A DNA stretch of 64,000 nucleotides, taken from the NCBI GenBank assembly GCA_021647745.1, contig JAKIUB010000012.1, positions 10,266-74,265 of the forward strand, written 5' to 3'. Position 1 is the stretch's first letter, and each line of letters starts with the position of its first letter. Positions 43,241-50,009 of this stretch are shown here, in pieces. Position numbers and translations under genes: made by a program. Under the pieces are notes generated by a model, which was not told the DNA's origin, did not search any database, and saw only the letters and a program-made list of their open reading frames with translations. This stretch comes from Paracoccaceae bacterium. Its GTDB lineage: Bacteria; Pseudomonadota; Alphaproteobacteria; Rhodobacterales; Rhodobacteraceae.

Positions 43241-43745
43241 ATTGCCCGAGCCACTCAACCACGCTTTGCTCGGGCTGCATATCCATGGCTTGGCGCAGGG
43301 CGTGCCGTGCGCGTGATACCCGGGACATAACCGTGCCAATGGGCAGGCCCAGACGGGTGGCTATCTGGGCATAGCTTTGTCCGGCCTGGATCAGCCGCAA
43401 AACCTCCCGATGTGCTTCTGAAAGTTTATTTACCATTTCCAACGCCTCCCGGCAGGCCAACCGCCCTCCGGCGCTCAGGCCCGGGTCAATGATTTCCTGA
43501 TCGGAGATATCGCCGGAATTGCGCTGTTTCCTCCGCAGATGATCATTGTGCAAATTATGCAGGATCGTAAACATATATTTTTTCAAATCCTCGACGGAAG
43601 CCTGACGCTCATGGCGCTTCAACACCCGCTCCACGGTTTGCTGCACCAAAACCTGGGCAATGTCGGCACTGTCGCCAAGGTAGTGGGCATAGCGTAACAG
43701 CTCGGGAGTTATCACGATAATCTGTGCCGAAATATATTTGGTCAT
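43239..43745 (-). CDS. ECF-type RNA polymerase sigma factor
   Basis: A 168-residue protein with region 2 (about 20-75, LLRYAHYLGDSADIAQVLVQQTVERVL) and region 4 (about 108-160, LSEAHREVLRLIQAGQSYAQIATRLGLPIGTVMSRVSRARHALRQ). The long linker between them is typical of extracytoplasmic-function sigma factors. The ATG at 43745 has AGGA 8 nt upstream. No anti-sigma gene is adjacent. The next gene, on the other strand, encodes a tiny EF-hand protein with an ECF-like promoter motif in front, making it a candidate target or partner. Confidence 0.88.
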   Translation of the reverse strand: MTKYISAQIIVITPELLRYAHYLGDSADIAQVLVQQTVERVLKRHERQASVEDLKKYMFTILHNLHNDHLRRKQRNSGDISDQEIIDPGLSAGGRLACREALEMVNKLSEAHREVLRLIQAGQSYAQIATRLGLPIGTVMSRVSRARHALRQAMDMQPEQSVVEWLGQ

Positions 43746-43929
43746 GCCGTCCATCCTAGTGATCATCTTCGGCTGCAAAATGCGTCAATTTACCAGTAGT
43801 AACAAGCTGGCGGAAAGCAGCCGAGCAGCATTTCGCCTAAGTTTTAAAGGGAAAACAAGCGCAAACCCGCCTATAAGTGGTATTAGTAAGCAGGTATTCG
43901 CGCAAATTTACCCACCCCAAAAACAACAG

Positions 43930-43956
43930 GGAATATTGCGCCGTCTGCTACGTCTG
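43930..43956 (+). promoter_or_regulatory. ECF-type promoter motif
   Basis: GGAATA (43930-43935) and CGTCTG (43951-43956) separated by 15 bp resemble the GGAAC/CGTC pattern of ECF promoters. It lies 69 nt upstream of the EF-hand gene start and 185 nt from the sigma gene start. Matching to a specific sigma factor is inference. Confidence 0.45.
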
Positions 43957-44024
43957 TAGGGGTGAGGGCCGAGAATATCTCCGGCTTTCGGGCATAGTGC
44001 CCAACAACCAAATGGAGAAGACTG

Positions 44025-44255
44025 ATGAAAAAAGTACTTATCACAACCGCAGCAGTTCTGAGCTTTGCAACCGCGGCCATGGCTTTTGAACAAGGCATGG
44101 ATACCGACGGTGACGGTGTTTTGAATTTCAATGAAATGCTTGCCGCTTTTCCGGAACTGACGCAAGAAAACTTTACTGCGATTGATACGGATGAGGACGG
44201 GGTGATCAACACCGCTGAATGGATGGCGGCGAAAGACGCAGGCATCTTGAAGTAA
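44025..44255 (+). CDS. Exported EF-hand calcium-binding protein
   Basis: A 76-residue secreted protein: a signal peptide (residues 1-20, ending MAF) and two EF-hand loops, DTDGDGVLNFNE (26-37) and DTDEDGVINTAE (54-65). Acidic residues sit at positions 1, 3, 5 and 12 of each loop, so both should bind calcium. Small EF-hand proteins of this kind in alphaproteobacteria may act as Ca2+ buffers or sensors in the periplasm. AAATGGAGAAG supplies the ribosome binding site. It lies next to the ECF sigma gene. Confidence 0.85.
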   Translation: MKKVLITTAAVLSFATAAMAFEQGMDTDGDGVLNFNEMLAAFPELTQENFTAIDTDEDGVINTAEWMAAKDAGILK

Positions 44256-44309
44256 CCCTCGCCTTTGCCTCTACCGGGTTCCCTGTTTATTTTGGCAGGG
44301 AGCCCACCA

Positions 44310-44867
44310 TTACAGCCCCCGTGACAGGGCAGAAACCCCGGTGCGAGCGATATCGACCAAGCCGAGCGGGCGCATCAGATCAGTGAAAGCGTCAATTTTT
44401 TCCGGAGTTCCGGTGATCTCGAAGATAAAGCTTTCAAGCGTGGTATCCACCACATTAGCCCGAAAAATATCAGCCAGCCGCATAGCTTCAACCCGTTTTT
44501 CACCCTTGCCGGCTACCTTGAGCAGCGCCATTTCGCGCTCAACCGAGGGGCCGTCCACCGTGAGGTCATTCACCTTGTAAACCGGTATGATCAGCCCGAG
44601 CTGGGCCTTGATTTGCTCGATTACGGCCGGTGTGCCGGTGGTGACGATGGTGATGCGCGAGCGGTGGCCCTTGCTATCGGTTTCGGCAACGGTCAAGCTG
44701 TCGATATTATAGCCTCGCCCTGAAAACAGCCCGATGACCCGCGCCAATACCCCGGCCTCGTTATCCACCAGTACCGCGAGTGTGTGGGTTTCGAGCTGCT
44801 CGTCGAGCGGGTTTTTCAGGTCATAGGCGCTTTTGCGGCTGCTGCCTTTTTTGAGGTGAAGGGTCAT
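44310..44867 (-). CDS. ilvH: Acetolactate synthase small (regulatory) subunit
   Basis: A 185-residue regulatory subunit that binds valine and tunes the catalytic subunit. An N-terminal ACT domain is clear (HTLAVLVDNEAGVLARVIGLFSGRGYNIDSLTVAETDSKGHRSRITIV). The C-terminal half has the usual second domain. The gene is third in the ilvB-sulfotransferase-ilvH transcript, 57 nt behind the sulfotransferase stop. It is controlled by the leader-attenuator in front of ilvB, if read through. Confidence 0.93.
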   Translation of the reverse strand: MTLHLKKGSSRKSAYDLKNPLDEQLETHTLAVLVDNEAGVLARVIGLFSGRGYNIDSLTVAETDSKGHRSRITIVTTGTPAVIEQIKAQLGLIIPVYKVNDLTVDGPSVEREMALLKVAGKGEKRVEAMRLADIFRANVVDTTLESFIFEITGTPEKIDAFTDLMRPLGLVDIARTGVSALSRGL

Positions 44868-44924
44868 GGCGGGTTCCTTTTTTTTATCGAGATGAATATG
44901 GCGGTTCGGGGCGGAGTTGTCCAG

Positions 44925-45695
44925 CTAGCCGGTGGCGGTGGTGCGCAATTGCTGCGGCGGAGGCAGGATAATACTGCCATCATCCGGCAGGGAGGCACGG
45001 TGCGTGATAAAGCGCTCGATGAAGGGGGCAAATTCGATACCGATCTCGGCGGCGGTTGTCTGGTCCATTTCCCGGGGGTAGCGCAGGCGTTTCCCGGTAT
45101 TTTTCTGGGTAAAACGGTCATTCAGCACGATATCGGCAAGGATGGCCGGATCAAATGACAGCTTGAGCCGGTTTAATATCCGCTGCGCGGTGACTTCGGT
45201 TTCAAAGGCGGCATCCTCGAAATAAATTGGCAAGGTGCCGGGCAGGCGAAGCCATGCGGTGAGTGTGTTGAACTGGTGGCGAATATTGGCCAGAACTTGC
45301 GGAATGCTCGTCAACTCGGCAAAATTGCTTTCACCGCTGGCGCGGGATCTGGTGGCATGGTCAAGCATGGAAAGGATCATATCGCGTGGGTCTCGATAGC
45401 CGGCATGGGCGATAGCCTCGCCAGACTGGATCATTTTTACCACCCCCGGATCCGGTCGCATATGGGTTTTTAAAACAATGGGATAGCCGCACTTCCTCGC
45501 GGCCTGCTTTAACTCTTCCAGTTGCCGGTCCGATATATGGTTTACAAAATTGCGCCGGAGGGTGCGGTCAACCACATCCAGCTCGAGCCGGTCTTGCGGG
45601 TAGCCGCATAGATCCAGCGCCGAACGCACCAGTTGAAAGGCCAGTGTCGAGCCGGTTTTGGTCATCCCGTAGCTGAAATAAAGCAGCGGTTTCAT
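44925..45695 (-). CDS. Sulfotransferase-like protein in the ilv operon
   Basis: A 256-residue protein with a PAPS-binding pattern: a 5'-phosphosulfate loop SYGMTKTGSTLAFQL near residue 10-20 and a 3'-phosphate loop GYRDPRDMILSML at about 98-110. It is otherwise divergent from named sulfotransferases. It sits between ilvB and ilvH, 3 nt after the ilvB stop, so it is co-transcribed and under the ilv attenuator. Its substrate and any link to branched-chain amino acids are unknown. Confidence 0.7.
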   Translation of the reverse strand: MKPLLYFSYGMTKTGSTLAFQLVRSALDLCGYPQDRLELDVVDRTLRRNFVNHISDRQLEELKQAARKCGYPIVLKTHMRPDPGVVKMIQSGEAIAHAGYRDPRDMILSMLDHATRSRASGESNFAELTSIPQVLANIRHQFNTLTAWLRLPGTLPIYFEDAAFETEVTAQRILNRLKLSFDPAILADIVLNDRFTQKNTGKRLRYPREMDQTTAAEIGIEFAPFIERFITHRASLPDDGSIILPPPQQLRTTATG

Positions 45696-45698
45696 GGG

Positions 45699-47453
45699 CT
45701 AAACCCGGGTTTTTCCCATGGCATCAATGGCGTCAGCGGTTTCCTCGTCGGTCAGGATCATTTCGTTATGGGCTTTGCCGGACGGGATCATCGGAAAGCA
45801 GTTTTCGTGCTTTTCCACCAGACAATCCAGAATAACCGGCCCGTCATGCGCCAGCATTTCCTTGATTGCCTCGTCCAGATCCGCCGGATCACTCACCAAA
45901 ATCCCTTTGGCACCAAAGGCTTCGGCCAGCTTCACAAAATCGGGCAGGCTTTGGGACCAGGACTGGGAATAACGCTCGCCGTGCAATAACTGCTGCCATT
46001 GCCGGACCATGCCAAGGCGCTCGTTGTTCAAAATAAACTGCTTAACTGGCAGGTTAAACTGTGCGGCCGTGCCCATCTCCTGCATGTTCATCAAAAAAGA
46101 GGCATCACCGGCGATATTGACCACCAGCGCATCGGGATGCGCCACCTGAACGCCGATGCTGGCCGGCAGCCCATAGCCCATGGTGCCCAGCCCGCCCGAG
46201 GTCATAAACCGGTGGGGGTCATTAAAGCCCAGATATTGCGCCGCCCACATCTGGTGCTGGCCCACTTCGGTGGTGATATAGCGGTCCATGTTTTTGGTCA
46301 GGGCTTCCAGCCGCTCTAGTGCGTGCTGGGGTTTGATCAGTTCGTCGGAATTACGATAATCAAGGCATTTGGTGGCTTGCCACCCTTTGATCTGCGCCCA
46401 CCATTTTTTGATCTCGGCTGATTTGGTCTTGCGGCCGCGCGCCTTCCAGACCTTCAGAAAATCCTCCAGAATATGGCCGATATCACCGATGATCGGCACA
46501 TCCACATGGATGATTTTATTAATACTGGAGGGGTCAATATCCATATGCACCTTGAAGCTATCGGGCGAGAACGCATCCGTGCGCCCCGTAATCCGGTCAT
46601 CAAAGCGCGCGCCAACGCAGAGCATATAGTCGCAATCATGCATCGCCAGGTTGGCCTCGACGGTGCCGTGCATGCCCAGCATGCCCAGCCAATTATCGCC
46701 CGAAGCCGGATAGGCGCCAAGCCCCATAAGCGTGGAGGTGATCGGCGCATCGCTACCCGCCACCAGTTCTCGCAAAAGCTGGCTGGCCCCGACGCCGGAA
46801 TTGATCACCCCGCCACCGGAATAGATGATTGGCCGCTCGGCCTGCTCAAAGGCTTCAACCGCGCGGGTGATCGCCGCCAGATCGCCCTTGACCTGCGGGT
46901 TATAATGACTCGTCGGCGCTTTGGCCTTGGTTTTATACGGGGCCGAGGCAAATTGCACGTCTTTGGGGATATCAACCAAAACAGGCCCGGGCCGTCCCGA
47001 GGTGGCGATATGAAACGCCTGATGGATGGTTTCGGCCAGCTCGGATGTGTCTTTCACCAGCCAGTTATGCTTGGTGCAGGGGCGGGTGATGCCCACGGTA
47101 TCGGCCTCCTGAAAGGCGTCATTGCCGATCATGAAGGTCGGCACTTGCCCTGTAAGCACGATCATCGGGATACTGTCCATCAGCGCATCTGTCATGCCGG
47201 TCACGGCATTTGTGGCCCCCGGACCGGAGGTAACGAGCACAACGCCGGGCTTGCCGGTGGAGCGGGCATAGCCTTCGGCGGCGTGGGTAGCCCCTTGCTC
47301 GTGGCGCACGAGGATATGTTTGATATCGTTTTGCTGGAAAAGCGCGTCATAAATTGGTAGCACCGCGCCACCGGGATAGCCAAACACGGTATCAACGCCT
47401 TGTTCTATCAGCGCTTCAATAACAATTCTGGCACCGGTCATCTCGCGGGACAT
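45699..47453 (-). CDS. ilvB: Acetolactate synthase large (catalytic) subunit
   Basis: The ThDP-dependent first enzyme of branched-chain amino acid synthesis, 584 residues. It has the active Glu in VRHEQGATHAAEGYARSTG, the FAD/substrate region in the middle, and the cofactor motif GDASFLMNMQEMGTAAQFNLPV. GGAG lies 8 nt upstream of the ATG. First structural gene of the operon, preceded by the leader peptide and attenuator. The sulfotransferase follows at once. Confidence 0.95.
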   Translation of the reverse strand: MSREMTGARIVIEALIEQGVDTVFGYPGGAVLPIYDALFQQNDIKHILVRHEQGATHAAEGYARSTGKPGVVLVTSGPGATNAVTGMTDALMDSIPMIVLTGQVPTFMIGNDAFQEADTVGITRPCTKHNWLVKDTSELAETIHQAFHIATSGRPGPVLVDIPKDVQFASAPYKTKAKAPTSHYNPQVKGDLAAITRAVEAFEQAERPIIYSGGGVINSGVGASQLLRELVAGSDAPITSTLMGLGAYPASGDNWLGMLGMHGTVEANLAMHDCDYMLCVGARFDDRITGRTDAFSPDSFKVHMDIDPSSINKIIHVDVPIIGDIGHILEDFLKVWKARGRKTKSAEIKKWWAQIKGWQATKCLDYRNSDELIKPQHALERLEALTKNMDRYITTEVGQHQMWAAQYLGFNDPHRFMTSGGLGTMGYGLPASIGVQVAHPDALVVNIAGDASFLMNMQEMGTAAQFNLPVKQFILNNERLGMVRQWQQLLHGERYSQSWSQSLPDFVKLAEAFGAKGILVSDPADLDEAIKEMLAHDGPVILDCLVEKHENCFPMIPSGKAHNEMILTDEETADAIDAMGKTRV

Positions 47454-47501
47454 AAGCTTTACTCCATATTCGGGCCTGATGCCCTGTTGATTCTATCTGG
47501 C

Positions 47502-47530
47502 AAAAAAAAGCCTCCAAACGGGTTGGAGGC
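47502..47530 (-). terminator. Attenuator terminator of the ilv operon
   Basis: On the minus strand GCCTCCAA and TTGGAGGC (47530-47510) form an 8-bp stem with a 5-nt loop, followed by eight T's (47509-47502). It lies between the leader peptide stop (47559) and ilvB (47453). It must be escaped for ilvB transcription, as expected for an attenuator. The leader's end (AAGGCGCAAATC) can pair with GATTTAGCGCTT just before the stem, giving a competing structure. Confidence 0.85.
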
Positions 47531-47558
47531 AAGCGCTAAATCGAATAAAAATTGCTTT

Positions 47559-47615
47559 TTATTTGATTTGCGCCTTTTGAAGCACCACGACAAGAATGAA
47601 ATCTATGTTGGTCAT
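47559..47615 (-). CDS. ilv operon leader peptide
   Basis: The short frame reads MTNIDFILVVVLQKAQIK then TAA, 18 residues, with Ile-Leu-Val-Val-Val-Leu at residues 7-12. Those are the three amino acids made by the downstream pathway. Stalling of a ribosome on these codons when Ile, Leu or Val is short would favour an antiterminator. No Shine-Dalgarno lies in front, and the predicted promoter puts the transcription start at its ATG, so it should be read as a leaderless message. It was missed by ordinary ORF lists because of its size. Confidence 0.85.
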   Translation of the reverse strand: MTNIDFILVVVLQKAQIK

Positions 47616-47621
47616 AGGTTT

Positions 47622-47650
47622 ATTTTATCGTTTCAGATGAAAAACGTCAA
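47622..47650 (-). promoter_or_regulatory. Sigma-70 promoter of the ilv operon
   Basis: TTGACG (47650-47645) and TAAAAT (47627-47622) are separated by 17 bp on the minus strand, a near-consensus pair. Six bases then precede the leader ATG at 47615, which fits a start site at that A. Confidence 0.75.
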
Positions 47651-47933
47651 TTAGCAAAAGGTAATTTTATTACGTAACCAGGCGAAGTCTATTCTGAATG
47701 TTTCAAATAAAGGTAGCATTGCAATGCTTTCAGCGAAAAACCACTCAGGTGAACAATAAAAACCAATAAAAATATGCTGAAACCACAAATCCGCGCAGCA
47801 ATAGGTTGCATCCCTTTATATTCTTTACGGGGCAGGGCAAAATATCTGTTGGCATGTGGCGGATGTCAGGCTAGTTTACCCGCACTATTATCGATCTGGC
47901 CCCGTGTTCGGGCCACTTACTGGGAGGTTATTT
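47651..47933. other. Divergent intergenic region between ilv operon and TRAP operon
   Basis: The 283 bp carry the upstream control region of both the ilv operon and the TRAP operon. A GGCCC/GGGCC hairpin lies near 47898-47914, just before the binding-protein ribosome binding site. I see no further gene or clear operator. Confidence 0.4.
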
Positions 47934-49019
47934 ATGGATCGTCGTTCTTTTATTACCAAAGCTGCACTTGGGGGCACCGCTGCTGTCGCTGCCGGCACGC
48001 TGGCAGCACCGGCTTATGCCCAGGGCAATCGCACCCTGACAATGGTAACATCATGGGGCCGTGGCCTTGCAGGTGTTTTTGATGCGGCTCAGCATGTGGC
48101 TGACCAGATTACCGCCATGTCGGATGGTTCTCTGACCATCGAAATTAAAGCCGCAGGCGAGCTTGTGGGCGCATTTGAAGTGTTTGACGCGGTTTCTTCC
48201 GGTCAGGCCGACATGTATCACGCGGCTGATTATTACTTTGTTGGCCAGCATCCCGGCTTTGCTTTTTATACCTCCGTGCCATTTGGCATGACCGCACAAG
48301 AGCTGCAAAACTGGTATCTGCATGGCGATGGCCGCAAGTATCACGATCAGCTTGGTGAAGTGTTCAACCTGAAATCCTTCCTCGCCGGCAACACAGGCGC
48401 ACAGGCTGGTGGCTGGTTCGCCAAAGAGATGAACTCCCCGGAAGATTTCAACGGTCTTAAATTCCGTATGCCTGGCCTTGGTGGCGAAGCGCTCGGCAAG
48501 CTGGGTGCATCCGTGCAAAACCTTCCGGGTTCGGAAGTTTACCAAGCTCTGGCTTCCGGCGCGCTGGACGGTACCGAGTGGATCGGCCCATGGGCAGACG
48601 AGGTTGCCGGTTTCCAGGAAATCACCAAGATCTACTACACCGCGGGCTTCCACGAGCCGGGCGCAGCCCTTTCCCTGGCCACCAACCTCGAGGTGTTCAA
48701 CGAGCTTTCGCCCTCGCATCAGGCGATCATCGAAAACGCCTCTGCTGCCACCCACCAGTGGAGCTTGGCGCAATTTCTCAACAACAACGGTGCGGCTTTG
48801 CAGCGCCTTGTTAGCGAGGGTGTGCAGGTGCGCGAATTCAATGACAGCATCTGGGATGCGTTCGGTTCGGCTTCGGCTGAAGTGCTTGACGGCTATATGG
48901 ATGATGCACTGTTTGCTGAAATCCGTGAAAGCTACAATGCGTCGATGGCCGCCTCTTCCGGTTGGATTTCGACCTCTGAAAGTGCGTATCGCACCCAGCG
49001 TGACCGCGTACTTGGCTAA
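47934..49019 (+). CDS. TRAP transporter substrate-binding protein, Tat-exported (DctP family)
   Basis: A 361-residue periplasmic protein with a twin-arginine signal (MDRRSFITKAALGGTAAVAAGTLAAPAYAQ). The mature DctP domain includes FNGLKFRMPGLGGEALGKLGASVQNLPGSEVYQALASGALDGTEWIGPW, the type seen in mannitol/chloroaromatic TRAP binding proteins. Unusually strong codon bias and conservation suggest high expression. The ATG at 47934 has GGGAGG directly in front. It begins a three-gene TRAP operon, with a hairpin after it. Confidence 0.9.
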   Translation: MDRRSFITKAALGGTAAVAAGTLAAPAYAQGNRTLTMVTSWGRGLAGVFDAAQHVADQITAMSDGSLTIEIKAAGELVGAFEVFDAVSSGQADMYHAADYYFVGQHPGFAFYTSVPFGMTAQELQNWYLHGDGRKYHDQLGEVFNLKSFLAGNTGAQAGGWFAKEMNSPEDFNGLKFRMPGLGGEALGKLGASVQNLPGSEVYQALASGALDGTEWIGPWADEVAGFQEITKIYYTAGFHEPGAALSLATNLEVFNELSPSHQAIIENASAATHQWSLAQFLNNNGAALQRLVSEGVQVREFNDSIWDAFGSASAEVLDGYMDDALFAEIRESYNASMAASSGWISTSESAYRTQRDRVLG

Positions 49020-49035
49020 TAGCCACGTATAATTT

Positions 49036-49068
49036 AGCTCCTTGCCCTTGCGGGCAGGGGGCTTTTTC
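49036..49068 (+). terminator. Intercistronic hairpin after the TRAP binding protein
   Basis: AGCTCCTTGCCC and GGGCAGGGGGCT pair over 12 bp (two G-T) around TTGC, followed by five T's. It looks like a partial terminator in front of dctQ and would lower permease expression relative to the binding protein. Confidence 0.75.
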
Positions 49069-49097
49069 TAATCCCTACTTTATTCGAGAGAGATCAG

Positions 49098-49997
49098 ATG
49101 GCTGATGCGCTAAGCTGGGTTGGTGCCCAATTGTTGGCGGGATTTGTGAATATTTTCACGGCGTTAACAAATCCGATGGCATGGTTGAACTGGGTAAATG
49201 ACCCTGAATCCCTGATCCGCTTTATCTACTATGGTGCCTCGAAAGAATTTCTATTTATTGTTATCGACTTATTTCTGGTTCTTACGGTTATCGGCCTGTT
49301 TCATCGCCCGTTTATGTGGCGACTGGTGCGGATCATCGAAGGGTTTTCAAATGGTGTGGGCCGGTTTTTTGCCTGGGCGGGGCTGTTGATGGTGCTTCAG
49401 CAGGTGATGATCGTGTTTTTGCAGCGCATCTTTCGGGTGTCTGAAATCTCGATCGGGCCGTTTGGCATGGTTTTCACCAAAGACCTGAGCTGGTTTGGCG
49501 AGGAGCTGAAGCTCTATAACGCCATGATCGTGGCGCTGGTCGCGGCCTATACCTTTGTGCAGGGCGGGCATGTGCGGGTTGATCTGGTGTATGCCAAGGT
49601 CGGCTTTCGGGCCAAAAAGGTGATCGACATGTTTGGCTCGTTGTTTTTCATCATGCCTTCCATGTTTTTGATCTGGATGTTTGGCTGGTTCTTTATGTGG
49701 CGCAATCTGGTGACCCCGAAGTTCAGTGCTTCGGATACGCTGGATTCGATGATGCGCAAAGCACCGTTCCTCAAGGAAAATATCGAGCTGATCGGCTTTT
49801 CTCCAAACGGATTTAATGCGTACTTCCTGTTCAAGGTGCTGCTTATCGCCTTTGCGTTCATGATGATCGTGCAAGGGGTCGGCTTTTTTTACCGCTCGTT
49901 GCTTGAGTTTATCGAGGGTAAAAAGTCTGAGGGTAAATATTTGGACAAAGATAAACTCAACGATGAAACGGCCGAAGTGGCCGCTGCCATTCACTAA
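49098..49997 (+). CDS. TRAP transporter small permease (DctQ family, extended)
   Basis: A 299-residue membrane protein, larger than a usual DctQ (about 160-200). It has a membrane-like N-terminal stretch (SWVGAQLLAGFVNIFTALT), several further hydrophobic segments, and the DctQ loop GGHVRVDLVYAKVGFRAKK. The C-terminal 30 residues are charged. It sits between the binding protein and the giant permease, 12 nt before the latter. Confidence 0.85.
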   Translation: MADALSWVGAQLLAGFVNIFTALTNPMAWLNWVNDPESLIRFIYYGASKEFLFIVIDLFLVLTVIGLFHRPFMWRLVRIIEGFSNGVGRFFAWAGLLMVLQQVMIVFLQRIFRVSEISIGPFGMVFTKDLSWFGEELKLYNAMIVALVAAYTFVQGGHVRVDLVYAKVGFRAKKVIDMFGSLFFIMPSMFLIWMFGWFFMWRNLVTPKFSASDTLDSMMRKAPFLKENIELIGFSPNGFNAYFLFKVLLIAFAFMMIVQGVGFFYRSLLEFIEGKKSEGKYLDKDKLNDETAEVAAAIH

Positions 49998-50009
49998 AGG
50001 GATCAGGAA

